Shown here: one piece after another, positions 1 to 9,042 of the stretch
Position numbering within the stretch: position 1 is the first letter of the stretch
How the letters are laid out: each line of letters opens with the position of its first letter
Source of the DNA: UBA11889 sp046582115
GTDB lineage: Bacteria > Pseudomonadota > Gammaproteobacteria > Pseudomonadales > Azotimanducaceae
Length of the DNA stretch: 64,000 bases
Direction of reading: 5' to 3'
Assembly (NCBI GenBank): GCA_046582115.1
Contig: JAYGFA010000053.1
Location: 17,236-81,235, forward strand
The notes under the pieces: generated by a model
Told to the model about the DNA's origin: nothing
What the model saw: the letters and a program-made list of their open reading frames with translations, nothing else
Databases searched by the model: none
Made by a program: the position numbers and the translations under genes

Positions 1-377
1 AGACGCTGATCGAGCCGACGTTTGTTACGGGCTATCCAGCCGAGGTTTCCCCGTTATCCCGCAAGAGCGATCAGCAATCTGAGTTGACGGATCGGTTTGA
101 GCTTTTTATCGCTGGACGTGAAATTGCGAACGGGTTTTCCGAATTAAACGATCCAGAGGATCAAGCAGCGCGGTTTCTGAATCAAGCCGAACAACGATCC
201 ATGGGCGATACGAAGGCGATGCACTTCGACGCAGATTACATAAAGGCGCTTGAATACGGTCTGCCGCCGACGGCCGGGGAAGGTATCGGTATCGATCGCC
301 TGGTGATGCTGGTAACGAATTCCCCCTCCATACGCGACGTGCTGCTGTTTCCGCAAATGAGGCCGAAGGAGGAGTGA
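1..377 (+). CDS. lysS: Lysyl-tRNA synthetase, class II, C-terminal part (5' truncated by window edge)
   Basis: The reading frame is open from base 3 and gives about 124 residues of a class II lysyl-tRNA synthetase, which charges tRNA-Lys in the cytoplasm. The C-terminal catalytic core is visible: the stretch FELFIAGREIANGFSELNDP, the tract HFDADYIKALEYGLPP, and motif 3 as GIGIDRLVMLVT followed by IRDVLLFP. The protein ends right after the usual FPQMRP tail, so the C-terminus is intact. The stop overlaps the GTG start of ung by four bases (GTGA), suggesting translational coupling. The N-terminal anticodon-binding domain lies outside the window. Family assignment is certain; the gene is partial only because of the window edge. 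Confidence 0.96.
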   Translation, partial: TLIEPTFVTGYPAEVSPLSRKSDQQSELTDRFELFIAGREIANGFSELNDPEDQAARFLNQAEQRSMGDTKAMHFDADYIKALEYGLPPTAGEGIGIDRLVMLVTNSPSIRDVLLFPQMRPKEE

Positions 378-1099
378 AGGAACAAAGGGACCGCGTGGTT
401 CTGGAGAGTAGTTGGAAAGCCGCTCTCGCATCTGAATTTGACGCCACGTACCTTGTACGGTTGCGTGCCTTTCTGATCGACGAAAAACGAACCCACAAAA
501 CTGTTTATCCAGCAGGGTCGGAGATATTCAAGGCCCTCGATTCTTGTCCATTACCAGACACTCGGGTCGTCATTATTGGGCAAGACCCCTATCACGGCCC
601 ACGTCAAGCCCATGGCCTCTGTTTCAGCGTCCCGCAGGGTACTGCGCCACCACCATCACTCGTGAACATCTTTCGAGAAATTGAAGATGACATGAACGAT
701 GAGGCCGTCCCCGGGAGAACCAGAAACAGGAAGATTATGCCGGGTAAAGGTTGTCTGGTGCCGTGGACTCGACAAGGTGTCTTGCTTTTGAACTCCGTCC
801 TTACGGTCGTGCAGGGACGAGCAGGTTCGCATCAGGGAATGGGCTGGGAGACTTTTACCGACAAGGTCGTCGACGTGATCAATCGGGACCGGGAACACGT
901 GGTGTTTATGCTTTGGGGGAGCTATGCACAACGGAAGGGCGCCATGGTTAATCGAGAAAAACATTATGTCCTCACAGCTCCGCACCCGTCGCCGTTGTCG
1001 GCCCATAGGGGGTTTTTGGGGTGCCGTCACTTCTCTAAAGCGAATCAATACTTGGTTGAGCAAAGGCAGTCACCCGTGGATTGGTTTGACGTGGAGTAA
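374..1099 (+). CDS. ung: Uracil-DNA glycosylase, family 1
   Basis: Removes uracil from DNA as the first step of base-excision repair. The protein has 241 residues, slightly longer than the usual 220-230. The water-activating motif GQDPYHG lies at residues 69-75 with catalytic Asp71, and the DNA-intercalation loop HPSPLS lies at 204-209 with its catalytic His. The tract WARQGVLLLN of the family appears as WTRQGVLLLNSVLTV. The GTG start is inside the end of lysS and no better start is available. About 15 residues between the two motifs (around GRTRNRKIMPGKG) look more basic than in E. coli Ung. No defect is seen. Confidence 0.96.
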   Translation: MKEQRDRVVLESSWKAALASEFDATYLVRLRAFLIDEKRTHKTVYPAGSEIFKALDSCPLPDTRVVIIGQDPYHGPRQAHGLCFSVPQGTAPPPSLVNIFREIEDDMNDEAVPGRTRNRKIMPGKGCLVPWTRQGVLLLNSVLTVVQGRAGSHQGMGWETFTDKVVDVINRDREHVVFMLWGSYAQRKGAMVNREKHYVLTAPHPSPLSAHRGFLGCRHFSKANQYLVEQRQSPVDWFDVE

Positions 1100-1113
1100 A
1101 TACATGAAAACGC

Positions 1114-1133
1114 TACCGCATCGAGGTGCGGTA
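1114..1133. terminator. Possible weak hairpin between ung and ygfZ
   Basis: A perfect 7-bp inverted repeat (TACCGCA / TGCGGTA) with a six-base loop lies in the 140-bp gap between the convergent ends of ung and ygfZ. It is followed by A residues on the plus strand. On the minus strand only a short GCGTTTT tract follows, so any terminator activity would be weak and more likely for the ygfZ transcript. The rest of the gap holds nothing recognisable. Confidence 0.25.
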
Positions 1134-1239
1134 AAAAGGCATCAGCGCGTACCTTTCGATCCCGTGGGTTTTCTCGTTCGCCGGTTTTCATGACGAACCA
1201 AATGAGTAAGCAATACGCCAGGCGAAACTCGTAACGTGA

Positions 1240-1995
1240 CTAATTAGATTGGACGAGCGTCAATTCACAATGTGCATTGTCGAGCACGGCGTCGTCAGTG
1301 TTACTGACAACCAAGGCATGGATGTCATTAGCCATGATCACGGTGCCTTTGGCTCCCGACTTATCGAACTCCTGGCCAGAGTGAGGTTTTTCGCCTGCCC
1401 ACGAGTATCGTCGTAACCGACGTTTTACGACCCCCCGATGCTCCGCCCGGGCGACGACCTCCTGACCGAGATAACAGCCCTTATCAAAACTAACGGTTCC
1501 ATATGCGGTGAGTCCGAGCATCTGCGGTAGAAAGCGGTCAGCAGTACTCTTCGTAACGAGGGCAAATTCATTCGCGACAGCGACGTCCATGAGCGAACGC
1601 TGTTCACTTGATTTGGGGTATTCGGGGACGGCTCCGACGATCCAGTCAAATGGTCTGAGCGCCACCTCATTTGAACCTGATTGGGAGAATCGAACGATCG
1701 ATTTGGCGCCCTCGATGAGCTTCGATTTCGAGAATACCAAGTACTTGGATAGATGTGCGTCAAGTGACTCGACGACGCTTTGATGGACAATAAAGTTCAC
1801 TTCTGCCGGCGATCCGAACATCCAGCCGTTGGCGATGATGCGTCCCTTGAGATTTGTGAATGCCATTGGCATTGCTGCCTGCAAGGTCATTGGCTCAACG
1901 TCGCAAGTCACATAACCCTGAAGAAAATTCGCGGCATCCGGACCCGAGAGTGTTTGTTGAATCAAGTCATCGGCTTGTTCGGTAGAGACGACCAT
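1240..1995 (-). CDS. ygfZ: tRNA-modifying protein YgfZ / folate-binding Fe-S maintenance factor
   Basis: YgfZ is a GcvT-like folate-binding protein that supports Fe-S enzymes such as the tRNA methylthiotransferase MiaB. The protein has 251 residues, shorter than E. coli YgfZ (326), as in many proteobacteria. The signature with the essential cysteine is visible as FDKGCYLGQEVVARAEHRG in the second half. The N-terminal half has the expected GcvT-like tract with LSGPDAANFLQGYVTCDV. It is divergent from sdhE, 60 bp away, an arrangement known from many gammaproteobacteria. The ATG start gives a normal N-terminus. No defect seen. Confidence 0.93.
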   Translation of the reverse strand: MVVSTEQADDLIQQTLSGPDAANFLQGYVTCDVEPMTLQAAMPMAFTNLKGRIIANGWMFGSPAEVNFIVHQSVVESLDAHLSKYLVFSKSKLIEGAKSIVRFSQSGSNEVALRPFDWIVGAVPEYPKSSEQRSLMDVAVANEFALVTKSTADRFLPQMLGLTAYGTVSFDKGCYLGQEVVARAEHRGVVKRRLRRYSWAGEKPHSGQEFDKSGAKGTVIMANDIHALVVSNTDDAVLDNAHCELTLVQSN

Positions 1996-2055
1996 GCTGC
2001 TAGTTTACCAAGATCGGATTGTGCATGATCAGGTAACCGCGCACGGAGCGTATCA

Positions 2056-2304
2056 ATGGAAGAGGAAGAGGGCAGAGCCCGTTGGCGCAGTCGTCGAGGT
2101 ATGCTGGAACTCGATCTCATCCTCGTGCCCTTCGTAGAGAACTGTTTTGCCGGACTTCCTGAGCCACTGCGTAGTGACTATTTGGACCTGTTGACGGCTG
2201 ATGATGTGGACGCATATACGTGGCTCACGACGAGCGAAAGTGCTCCGGAACGCTACAAGAAAATTGTAGATGCCATTAATCAATTTGATGGCGGCGGTAT
2301 TTGA
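2056..2304 (+). CDS. sdhE: FAD assembly factor SdhE (succinate dehydrogenase assembly factor 2)
   Basis: SdhE helps covalent flavinylation of the SdhA and FrdA flavoproteins. This 82-residue protein has the family hallmark RRGMLELD at residues 14-21; the Arg-Gly pair of this motif is needed for function in studied members. The acidic helical tract with LTADDVDAYTWL follows, as in YgfY/SdhE. Its place beside ygfZ and nadB is the classical gammaproteobacterial neighbourhood. It ends about 90 bp before the convergent end of nadB, and that gap shows no clear terminator. Confidence 0.93.
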   Translation: MEEEEGRARWRSRRGMLELDLILVPFVENCFAGLPEPLRSDYLDLLTADDVDAYTWLTTSESAPERYKKIVDAINQFDGGGI

Positions 2305-2394
2305 ATGATCTCGATCTCGGGAAGATGCCCCTCATTTATTGTATGCGTCCGGTTGCCGTAAAGACGAAGTTAAGCGCACGCTGTGCCGGTCGCG

Positions 2395-4038
2395 CTAGGG
2401 TGATTTTGAGGGTTTTGCTTGTCGATTGATCGGCTGAAGTACGTCAAGCGGATCAACCACTGGATACAAAATACTTGGACGTGCATCAGGTTGAGTTTGT
2501 GGATAGTCAAGGGTGTAGTGTAAGCCCCGACTTTCGCGCCGCGACTGAGCTGCTTGCACCATCAGTTCGGCCACATGGATCAAATTGCGAAGCTCAATCA
2601 GGTCGCTATTGACCCGGTAATTTGAATAGTAATCGCGCACTTCCTGCTTCAGCAGTCCAATCCTCCGGGCTGCCCGTTCGAGACGCTTGTTGGTTCGGAC
2701 GATGCCAACGTAATTCCACATGCATCGACGGAGCTCGGACCAATTGTGGGAAAGAATAACGTTTTCGTCAGAGTCAGTTACGCGGCTCTCGTCCCAATCG
2801 GGAATATCGGCGCAACGACCTTGGGCATCGGAGATGTCGTTCGCGATATCGTCTGCTACAGACCGAGCGAAGACCAAACACTCGAGTAGTGAGTTACTCG
2901 CAAGACGATTGGCCCCGTGTAATCCCGTGTACGCGGTCTCACCAACCGCATAAAGGCCGTCGACATCTGTTTTGCCGCGCTCGTCTACTAAAACCCCGCC
3001 ACAGGTGTAGTGTGCGGCCGGAACCACGGGTATAGGATCTCGTCGCATGTCGATTCCAACGCTAAGACATGTTTCGAGTATGTTGGGAAAGCGCTGCATT
3101 ATCTTTTTGTCGGGAAGATGCGTGACATCCAGGTACACACATTCCCGACCGAGACGCTTCATTTCAAAATCGATTGCCCTAGCGACGACATCTCGTGGTG
3201 CCATTTCGCCGCGCGGGTCGAATCGTTCCATAAAGCGTTCGCCATCTTGGAGAACAAGCTTGCCCCCTTCACCGCGAATGGCTTCCGAAATAAGAAACGA
3301 TCGAGCATCCGGGTGATACAGACAGGTAGGGTGAAATTGGTTGAACTCCATATTCGCGATACGGCAACCTGCGCGCCATGCCATAGCGATTCCATCGCCG
3401 GTTGAGCCGTCCGGATTGCTGGTGTACTGGTAAACCTTACTTGCACCTCCGGTGGCAAGAACAATGTAGCGGGCCTCGATGACTTCAACGTTGCCTGTTT
3501 CGGGACTATAGACGTACGCTCCAAGAGTTCGTGAATTGTTTCGAGCCTGCTTCCCGCCGGTGGCAACATCGATCGCAATACGCTTGGTCAGAATTTTGAT
3601 TTTGGGATCGCTAAGAACGCAATTGATGAGGGTTGTCGCAATAGCGTGCCCGGTCGCATCTGCGACGTGCAGAACCCTGCGATGCGTATGGCCGCCTTCC
3701 TGAGTTAGGTGGGGACCGTTGTCTTTCTGGTCGAATTTGAGTCCAAGATCCTGAATATGCTCTATAGCTTGGCGTGCTCGACTAACCACATAGCGGACGA
3801 TTTTTTCATTGCACAGACCAGCGCCGGCGATGACGGTGTCGCGGACGTGGGCGTCAACACTATCAGCCGGTTGCGACACTGCGGCCACCCCGCCCTGTGC
3901 CCGATTGGTGGAGCCACCTCGAATGTCGTCTTTGGAAAGAACCATGACGCGCGCATGGGGTGATAGGTGCAAAGCGGTAGCGAGTCCAGCGGCCCCACTG
4001 CCAATGACTAACACATCGGTGGAAAAACGGAGGGTCAA
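2395..4038 (-). CDS. nadB: L-aspartate oxidase, first step of de novo NAD synthesis
   Basis: FAD-dependent oxidation of L-aspartate to iminoaspartate for quinolinate and NAD. The FAD-binding N-terminus reads DVLVIGSGAAGLATAL and the catalytic region holds EFNQFHPT, RGEGG, APRDVVARAID and HYTCGGV. The C-terminus has WDESRV and the fumarate-reductase-like tail with ESRGLHYTLDYP. The open frame runs up to a TTG at 4143, only two bases from the rpoE start on the other strand. I prefer the internal TTG at 4038, which puts eight residues before VLVIGSGAAG as in E. coli NadB and gives 547 residues. With the far start it would be 582 residues with an unusual leader. Start is uncertain, function is not. 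Confidence 0.95.
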   Translation of the reverse strand: MTLRFSTDVLVIGSGAAGLATALHLSPHARVMVLSKDDIRGGSTNRAQGGVAAVSQPADSVDAHVRDTVIAGAGLCNEKIVRYVVSRARQAIEHIQDLGLKFDQKDNGPHLTQEGGHTHRRVLHVADATGHAIATTLINCVLSDPKIKILTKRIAIDVATGGKQARNNSRTLGAYVYSPETGNVEVIEARYIVLATGGASKVYQYTSNPDGSTGDGIAMAWRAGCRIANMEFNQFHPTCLYHPDARSFLISEAIRGEGGKLVLQDGERFMERFDPRGEMAPRDVVARAIDFEMKRLGRECVYLDVTHLPDKKIMQRFPNILETCLSVGIDMRRDPIPVVPAAHYTCGGVLVDERGKTDVDGLYAVGETAYTGLHGANRLASNSLLECLVFARSVADDIANDISDAQGRCADIPDWDESRVTDSDENVILSHNWSELRRCMWNYVGIVRTNKRLERAARRIGLLKQEVRDYYSNYRVNSDLIELRNLIHVAELMVQAAQSRRESRGLHYTLDYPQTQPDARPSILYPVVDPLDVLQPINRQAKPSKSP

Positions 4039-4145
4039 GTCATCACTCGCGTCGTGCGGTACGAACCCGTGCGCTCTAGTATATACGGGACTCAGCGGGC
4101 AGAATATCGATCCTTTGGCTCGAACTTCACTGCCGGAGAGCAAAT

Positions 4146-4724
4146 TTGACCGCCGACACCGACCAAGAGTTGGTTCGACGAGTACAGAAAGGCGACCGGG
4201 TTGCCTTCGATCTGCTGTTTCTCCGGCACCGCCACAAGATTCATGGTCTTGTCAGTCGGTTCATGCGACGTCCAGAAGAGGTGGACGATGTTGTTCAGGA
4301 TTCATTTATAAAGGCGTACCGCGCCTTACCCGGGTTTCGATTCGAAAGCGCTTTCTACACCTGGTTGTACAGGATTGCGATAAATACTGCGAAAAATTAC
4401 ATAAAGGCAAAAAATAGGCGTCCCCGAGCGGTGCAGAGCGAAGTTGACGAAATTGAGCTGATTGGAGCGACTGGCGCATTGAGGGAACTCGCTGATCCTG
4501 AAAATGAGTATCTCGCTGGCGAGCTTGAAGTCGCAATTAGCGAGGCACTGGACGCATTACCCGATGATTTAAGGCATGCGGTAACTTTTCGAGAATTCGA
4601 TGGTCTAAGCTACGAGCAGATTGCCGAGATTATGGATTGTCCGGTAGGGACGGTGCGGTCGAGAATATTTCGTGCGCGCGAAGCGATCGACAAAAGTATA
4701 GGAACATTGATTCGGGGTGATTAA
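4146..4724 (+). CDS. rpoE: ECF sigma factor RpoE (sigma-E/AlgU)
   Basis: Envelope-stress sigma factor of the ECF family. The 192-residue protein has region 2 with DDVVQDSFIKAYRALPGF and FYTWLYRIAINTAKNY, and region 4 with YEQIAEIMDCPVGTVRSRIFRARE. The N-terminus from the TTG start aligns closely with E. coli RpoE (TDQ-LV-RVQKGD). A GGAG sequence about eight bases upstream supports that TTG. It is followed by its own anti-sigma genes rseA and rseB, so control is expected by regulated proteolysis of RseA. No convincing sigma-E autoregulatory promoter was found. Confidence 0.96.
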   Translation: MTADTDQELVRRVQKGDRVAFDLLFLRHRHKIHGLVSRFMRRPEEVDDVVQDSFIKAYRALPGFRFESAFYTWLYRIAINTAKNYIKAKNRRPRAVQSEVDEIELIGATGALRELADPENEYLAGELEVAISEALDALPDDLRHAVTFREFDGLSYEQIAEIMDCPVGTVRSRIFRAREAIDKSIGTLIRGD

Positions 4725-4753
4725 CGGAAAAATCGAAACGGTGGGGCGAGTCA

Positions 4754-5293
4754 GTGTCTGAAAAGATTAATGAGTTCCTGTCTGCCATGCTCGATGATGA
4801 GGCAGATGAGTTCGAAATTCGGCGTGTCCTAAGCGAGGTCTCCAATAATTCTGGTTTGAAGAGCAAGTGGTCTCGTTACCACCTCGTCTCGAGCGTCCTC
4901 AAGGGGGAAGGACTTTCAAATCTCGAAGAATTGGACTTGGGAGATGTTTCAACTGGTGACATCGGTCCTTCCTCCCGACGAGAGACGGTGAAAGAACGAA
5001 AATTGAATAAGCCGTGGCTACCGGGTCGTGGAACGCTAGCGGCATCGTTGGTCGCGGCGATTGCGGTTCTCACGATTGTTTTCGCGAGAAATGATGAAGG
5101 AGCTAAACAGCTCGAACTCGCGGATTCGCTGGTGGTTCCAGATCTCGTTGCAAAGGATGAACGGCTTCCTACGGAGAGTGATATTCGCCGTGCTGAAGCG
5201 TATCTGATCCAACATGCACAAAACGCTTCAATGAACAGTTCCGTTGCACCCATTCCGTTCATCAAAGTCATTGCGCATCAGGCTGAAAAGTGA
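4754..5293 (+). CDS. rseA: Anti-sigma-E factor RseA/MucA
   Basis: Inner-membrane anti-sigma factor that binds RpoE in the cytoplasm and is cleaved under envelope stress. The 179-residue product starts with GTG. It has the typical N-terminal anti-sigma helix bundle (INEFLSAMLDDEADEFEIRRVL), then a single membrane segment near residues 94-111 (LAASLVAAIAVLTIVFA), then a periplasmic tail. The C-terminal part resembles MucA, with a conserved block around EAYLIQHAQNASMN. It lies 29 bp after rpoE and just before rseB, so one operon is likely. Assignment rests on family pattern and position. Confidence 0.9.
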   Translation: MSEKINEFLSAMLDDEADEFEIRRVLSEVSNNSGLKSKWSRYHLVSSVLKGEGLSNLEELDLGDVSTGDIGPSSRRETVKERKLNKPWLPGRGTLAASLVAAIAVLTIVFARNDEGAKQLELADSLVVPDLVAKDERLPTESDIRRAEAYLIQHAQNASMNSSVAPIPFIKVIAHQAEK

Positions 5294-5302
5294 GGTGATG
5301 AG

Positions 5303-6286
5303 GTGATCGCGACGAAATGCCGCGGTGCTGCTCTGGTACTTACCATCAGTGCGGTGTTGGTAGGCGGTGCCGAGAAATCCGCGCTCGAATGGCTCGATAC
5401 CATGAATCGAGCGTTCCGAACCTTGGACTACGATGGTGTTTTCAGTTACCAAAGCGGCGCAGACCTAACCACGCTTCGTGTCGTACATGTAGTAATTGAT
5501 GACGTTGAGCACGAGCGGCTCGTGCATCTGGACGGAGCACGCCGGGAATTCATTCGTCGGGGTCACGTGATCACGCGGATTTTGCAGCCCGATGACAAAA
5601 TTCTAGAACTCGAAAAAGCGGTTCCACCAACGCGCTTTGTCCAGGCGTTTTCGCAGCGGCTAGACGCCATTGGCGATCTCTATAAGGTCGGATTGAACGG
5701 TTGGGGGCGAGTGGCGGGCAGACGTGCGATACGGTTAAGCGTCGTGCCACGTGACGAGAATCGATACGGATTTGGTATTTGGCTGGATCAAGAAACGGGA
5801 TTGCTCTTACGATTTGAACGATATGACCTGACAGGATCGCGACTCGAACGGTTTCAATTCGGTCATCTGATGATTGGGGGCATTCCTCAAACAGCTGTTG
5901 TTCCGGAAGAGCATGCTGGCGCGGTAAAGACAAAGATGACATTAGAGTCAAGAGACGAGCCCCTTGTCGAACGTCATATGCACTGGCGGCCTCAGTGGGT
6001 GCCCCGCGGTTTCGGCAACTATCGATCGAATATTCGCCAGGCGACACGGGGGCGCGACAAGGTCGACACGATGATTTACTCGGATGGATTCGCGGCGTTT
6101 TCGGTATTTGTCCAAGCGATTCCGAGTCGACGGGTAATCAATTTCGAACGGCGAAATGGCGCCACTACCGTTGTCACGCGAACGGTCCGAGACCCGAGCG
6201 GCGGCAACCAACTCATTACGGTTGTTGGCGAAGTACCAGCGACGACTGCCAAGAAAATAGCTTCAGATATGGTCTATTTCCCCTGA
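5303..6286 (+). CDS. rseB: Periplasmic sigma-E regulator RseB/MucB
   Basis: Periplasmic lipid/LPS-sensing protein that shields RseA from DegS. The 327-residue product begins with GTG, nine bases after the rseA stop. Residues 1-24 look like a signal peptide (hydrophobic LVLTISAVLVGGA). The large N-terminal domain carries the MucB/RseB pattern LDYDGVFSYQSG and RVVHVVIDDVEHERLVHLDG. The C-terminal domain includes MIYSDGFAAFSVFVQ and ends with a typical VVGEVPATTAKKIASDMVYF. rseC or mucC/mucD, which normally follow, are not present before lepA. Confidence 0.93.
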   Translation: MIATKCRGAALVLTISAVLVGGAEKSALEWLDTMNRAFRTLDYDGVFSYQSGADLTTLRVVHVVIDDVEHERLVHLDGARREFIRRGHVITRILQPDDKILELEKAVPPTRFVQAFSQRLDAIGDLYKVGLNGWGRVAGRRAIRLSVVPRDENRYGFGIWLDQETGLLLRFERYDLTGSRLERFQFGHLMIGGIPQTAVVPEEHAGAVKTKMTLESRDEPLVERHMHWRPQWVPRGFGNYRSNIRQATRGRDKVDTMIYSDGFAAFSVFVQAIPSRRVINFERRNGATTVVTRTVRDPSGGNQLITVVGEVPATTAKKIASDMVYFP

Positions 6287-6321
6287 GTTGATACGTGACG
6301 GATCTGTAAGTTTTCGATTCG

Positions 6322-6462
6322 ATGTCGATGGCTAGCGGCAAAGATATCTGGCCGACGATGATCGCGCATCGGGTCTACGCAGATACGATTCCCTTATCGG
6401 ACCTGCAACAATCTCGCGAAGAGTCGTTGAAACGCGGTAAGCTCCCCAACTGCCATCGTTGA
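6322..6462 (+). CDS. Small hypothetical ORF in the rseB-lepA gap
   Basis: The 186-bp gap between rseB and lepA holds one open frame of 46 codons, starting ATG and ending TGA ten bases before lepA. I do not recognise the product. It shows no transmembrane segment and no known motif; the C-terminal half is polar (SDLQQSREESLKRGK). There is no good ribosome binding site. In related genomes rseC or mucC-mucD sit here, so this may be a remnant of lost sequence or chance. Nothing else was recognised in the gap. Confidence 0.15.
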   Translation: MSMASGKDIWPTMIAHRVYADTIPLSDLQQSREESLKRGKLPNCHR

Positions 6463-6472
6463 CAAGAATGTT

Positions 6473-8269
6473 GTGACTCGCCTAGATCGAACCCGCAACT
6501 TCTCCATCATCGCTCATATTGACCATGGCAAGTCCACACTCTCTGATCGTTTGATTCAGCGTTGTGGGGGCCTTAACGACCGCGAGATGGAGGAGCAGGT
6601 GCTCGACTCGATGGAACTCGAGCGAGAACGCGGCATCACCATTAAGTCGCAAAGTGTTGCATTGGAATACCTAGGAGCCGATGGCGAGACGTATTACCTC
6701 AATTTTATCGATACCCCAGGGCATGTTGATTTCAGTTACGAGGTGTCTCGTTCACTGGCAGCCTGCGAAGGTGCGTTGTTGGTAGTGGATGCGGCGCAGG
6801 GCGTTGAGGCTCAGTCGGTGGCTAATTGTTATTCCGCGATCGAACAAGGTCTGGACGTGATTCCAGTCCTAAACAAAATTGACCTGGTGCAAGCTGACCC
6901 CGTGCGGGTGGCGCAAGAAATCGAGAACATTATTGGATTACCCTCGGACGGTATTATCGAAGTGAGCGCGAAGACAGGGCATGGGATCGACGCGTTGCTT
7001 GAACAGCTGATCGCTGAAATTCCACCCCCTAGCGGAGACCCAGACTCGGGGTTGCGAGCCCTCGTTGTCGATTCGTGGTTTGACAATTATTTGGGGATTG
7101 TGTCTCTGGTCCGTGTATTTGGCGGACGCGTGAGGCCTGGTGATCGGATTGTCGCGAATTCTGTTGGCAAGGTACATGTCGTTGATGAGGTGGGGGTGTT
7201 TACGCCGAAACGTGAGGTTCGAGCCGAACTCGCGGCTGGGGATGTTGGTTACGTCGTTGCAGGGATAAAAGATATTCGCGGTGCGCCGGTTGGCGACACA
7301 CTTCTTCAGGATGGGTCGAAAGAGCTACCGGTTCCTGGATTTGAACGCGTTAAGCCACAAGTGTTCGCTGGAATGTTTCCAATTAGTTCCGACGATTTTG
7401 AAGCGTTTCGGGATGCATTAGCTAAGCTTCGGTTGAATGATGCATCGCTTCACTATGAACCAGAGACATCGGATGCCCTGGGTTCTGGTTTTCGTTGTGG
7501 ATTTCTGGGCATGCTCCATATGGAGATCGTCCAGGAACGTCTTGAACGTGAATACGATATTGAGTTAATCACGTCGGCTCCTACGGTGGTTTATCAAGTG
7601 ACCACGAAGCAGGACGAAAAGATCCAGATTGATAATCCTTCGCAACTTCCCGAGCCAGGCGACATTGCCGAGATGCGCGAGCCTATCGCGCTCGTCAATA
7701 TCCTCGTGCCCCAAGAACACGTTGGAAATGTCATATCGCTTTGCGTCGACCGTCGCGGAATACAAAAGAACATAGAATTTACCGGAGGACAGGTCTCGCT
7801 CACCTATGCCATACCGATGAGCGAGGTGGTGATGGATTTTTTTGACCGGCTCAAATCAGTCAGTCGTGGGTTTGCGTCGTTAGATTACGGTTTCAATTCC
7901 TTCGAAGTCGCTCCCTTAGTTCGACTTGATATTTTGATTAACGGTGAACGAGTCGATGCATTGGCTGTCATAACACACAAAGAAAAAGCGCATGATCGAG
8001 GACGCAAGTTGGTTGAGATTATGCGCGGGATAATCCCACGGCAGTTATTTGATGTGGCGATTCAGGCTGCGATTGGAGGTCATATTGTCTCGAGACAAAC
8101 CGTGAAAGCGTTACGTAAGAATGTGACCTCGAAATGTTATGGCGGCGATGTGACCCGCAAGAAAAAACTGCTTGAAAAACAAAAAGCCGGGAAAAAAAGA
8201 ATGAAACAAGTTGGACGTGTCGAAATACCACAGGAAGCGTTCTTGGCTGCTTTGAAGATTGAGCGCTAA
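6473..8269 (+). CDS. lepA: Translation elongation factor 4 (LepA)
   Basis: Ribosome-associated GTPase that can back-translocate tRNAs. The 598-residue product has the usual length (E. coli 599). G motifs are clear: AHIDHGKST near residues 16-24, RERGITIKS, DTPGHVDF, and NKID near residue 130. The LepA-specific C-terminal domain follows, with LRKNVTSKCYGGDVTRKKKLLEKQ. The GTG start gives the canonical N-terminus (RNFSIIAHIDHGKS). In most gammaproteobacteria lepB follows, but here the next gene is rnc, 83 bp downstream. Confidence 0.97.
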   Translation: MTRLDRTRNFSIIAHIDHGKSTLSDRLIQRCGGLNDREMEEQVLDSMELERERGITIKSQSVALEYLGADGETYYLNFIDTPGHVDFSYEVSRSLAACEGALLVVDAAQGVEAQSVANCYSAIEQGLDVIPVLNKIDLVQADPVRVAQEIENIIGLPSDGIIEVSAKTGHGIDALLEQLIAEIPPPSGDPDSGLRALVVDSWFDNYLGIVSLVRVFGGRVRPGDRIVANSVGKVHVVDEVGVFTPKREVRAELAAGDVGYVVAGIKDIRGAPVGDTLLQDGSKELPVPGFERVKPQVFAGMFPISSDDFEAFRDALAKLRLNDASLHYEPETSDALGSGFRCGFLGMLHMEIVQERLEREYDIELITSAPTVVYQVTTKQDEKIQIDNPSQLPEPGDIAEMREPIALVNILVPQEHVGNVISLCVDRRGIQKNIEFTGGQVSLTYAIPMSEVVMDFFDRLKSVSRGFASLDYGFNSFEVAPLVRLDILINGERVDALAVITHKEKAHDRGRKLVEIMRGIIPRQLFDVAIQAAIGGHIVSRQTVKALRKNVTSKCYGGDVTRKKKLLEKQKAGKKRMKQVGRVEIPQEAFLAALKIER

Positions 8270-8352
8270 AGACGAATTCGCGCCGAGGGGTTGTTGCGTT
8301 ATTTTTGCAGGCGGAGTATCGATTTCAAGGTTGCTATAGTGTTCCTGGTGAG

Positions 8353-9042
8353 ATGCAAAGCCATACTGCCTTGACTATAAAGGCCCTCCAGAACCGAATT
8401 GGTTACAACTTTCGGGACCCAGCAATTCTCAATCGTGCGTTGACTCATCGGAGCGCCGGTAGGGACAACAACGAACGACTGGAATTTCTCGGTGACGCCG
8501 CCCTTGGGTTTGCCATTGCCGATGCTCTGTATGCGCGCTTTACCGAAGCTTCGGAAGCTGACCTGACTTTGATGCGGGTTGAACTGGTCCGAGGCAGTAC
8601 GTTGGCGCTGGTAGCTCGCGAAATTGAATTAGGTAGTTGTCTATCCTTGGGCTTCGGTGAGCGAAATAGCGGTGGGGGAGACCGCGATTCGATCCTCGCA
8701 GATGCGTTAGAGGCCGTTATTGGCGCCGTGGTACGTGACGGGGGCTACGCCGCCGCAGGTGAGTTGGTTGTGCGGTTGTTGAAAGGTCGGTTGGACTCAG
8801 TACAAGAACACCCGATCAAGGATCCGAAAACCCTTCTTCAAGAGGAATTGCAGAGTCAAGGCGATGTTCCGCCACATTACCACGTTGTCGAAAAAGCGGG
8901 AGAGGCCCACAAGCGACGTTACCGCGTTGAGTGTCGCGTTGATGTGCACAATCTTGTTGCCTTCGGCGAAGGAACGTCGCGACGAGATGCCGAAAAAGAA
9001 GCCGCGGAAGCAATATTGAAAGAGTTGGGAAAACGTGAATAA
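8353..9042 (+). CDS. rnc: Ribonuclease III
   Basis: Double-strand RNA endonuclease for rRNA maturation and mRNA processing. The signature NERLEFLGDAALGF, with the catalytic acidic residues, lies about 40 residues in. The C-terminal double-stranded RNA-binding domain starts near KDPKTLLQEELQ and ends with RRDAEKEAAEAILKEL. The open frame reaches back to a TTG at 8305, but the ATG at 8353 is preceded by GGTGAG and matches the usual N-terminal length, giving 229 residues. The 3' end overlaps the era GTG start by eight bases. Confidence 0.95.
   Translation: MQSHTALTIKALQNRIGYNFRDPAILNRALTHRSAGRDNNERLEFLGDAALGFAIADALYARFTEASEADLTLMRVELVRGSTLALVAREIELGSCLSLGFGERNSGGGDRDSILADALEAVIGAVVRDGGYAAAGELVVRLLKGRLDSVQEHPIKDPKTLLQEELQSQGDVPPHYHVVEKAGEAHKRRYRVECRVDVHNLVAFGEGTSRRDAEKEAAEAILKELGKRE

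Noticed and set aside
4122..4146. GAACTT upstream of rpoE as a sigma-E autoregulatory promoter -35
   Set aside because: The matching -10 would fall on the rpoE start codon itself, and no TCTGA-like element is there.
8335..8340. TATAGT as a dedicated rnc promoter
   Set aside because: It is an extended -10 by sequence, but the start would lie only a few bases before the preferred ATG and no -35 is present.
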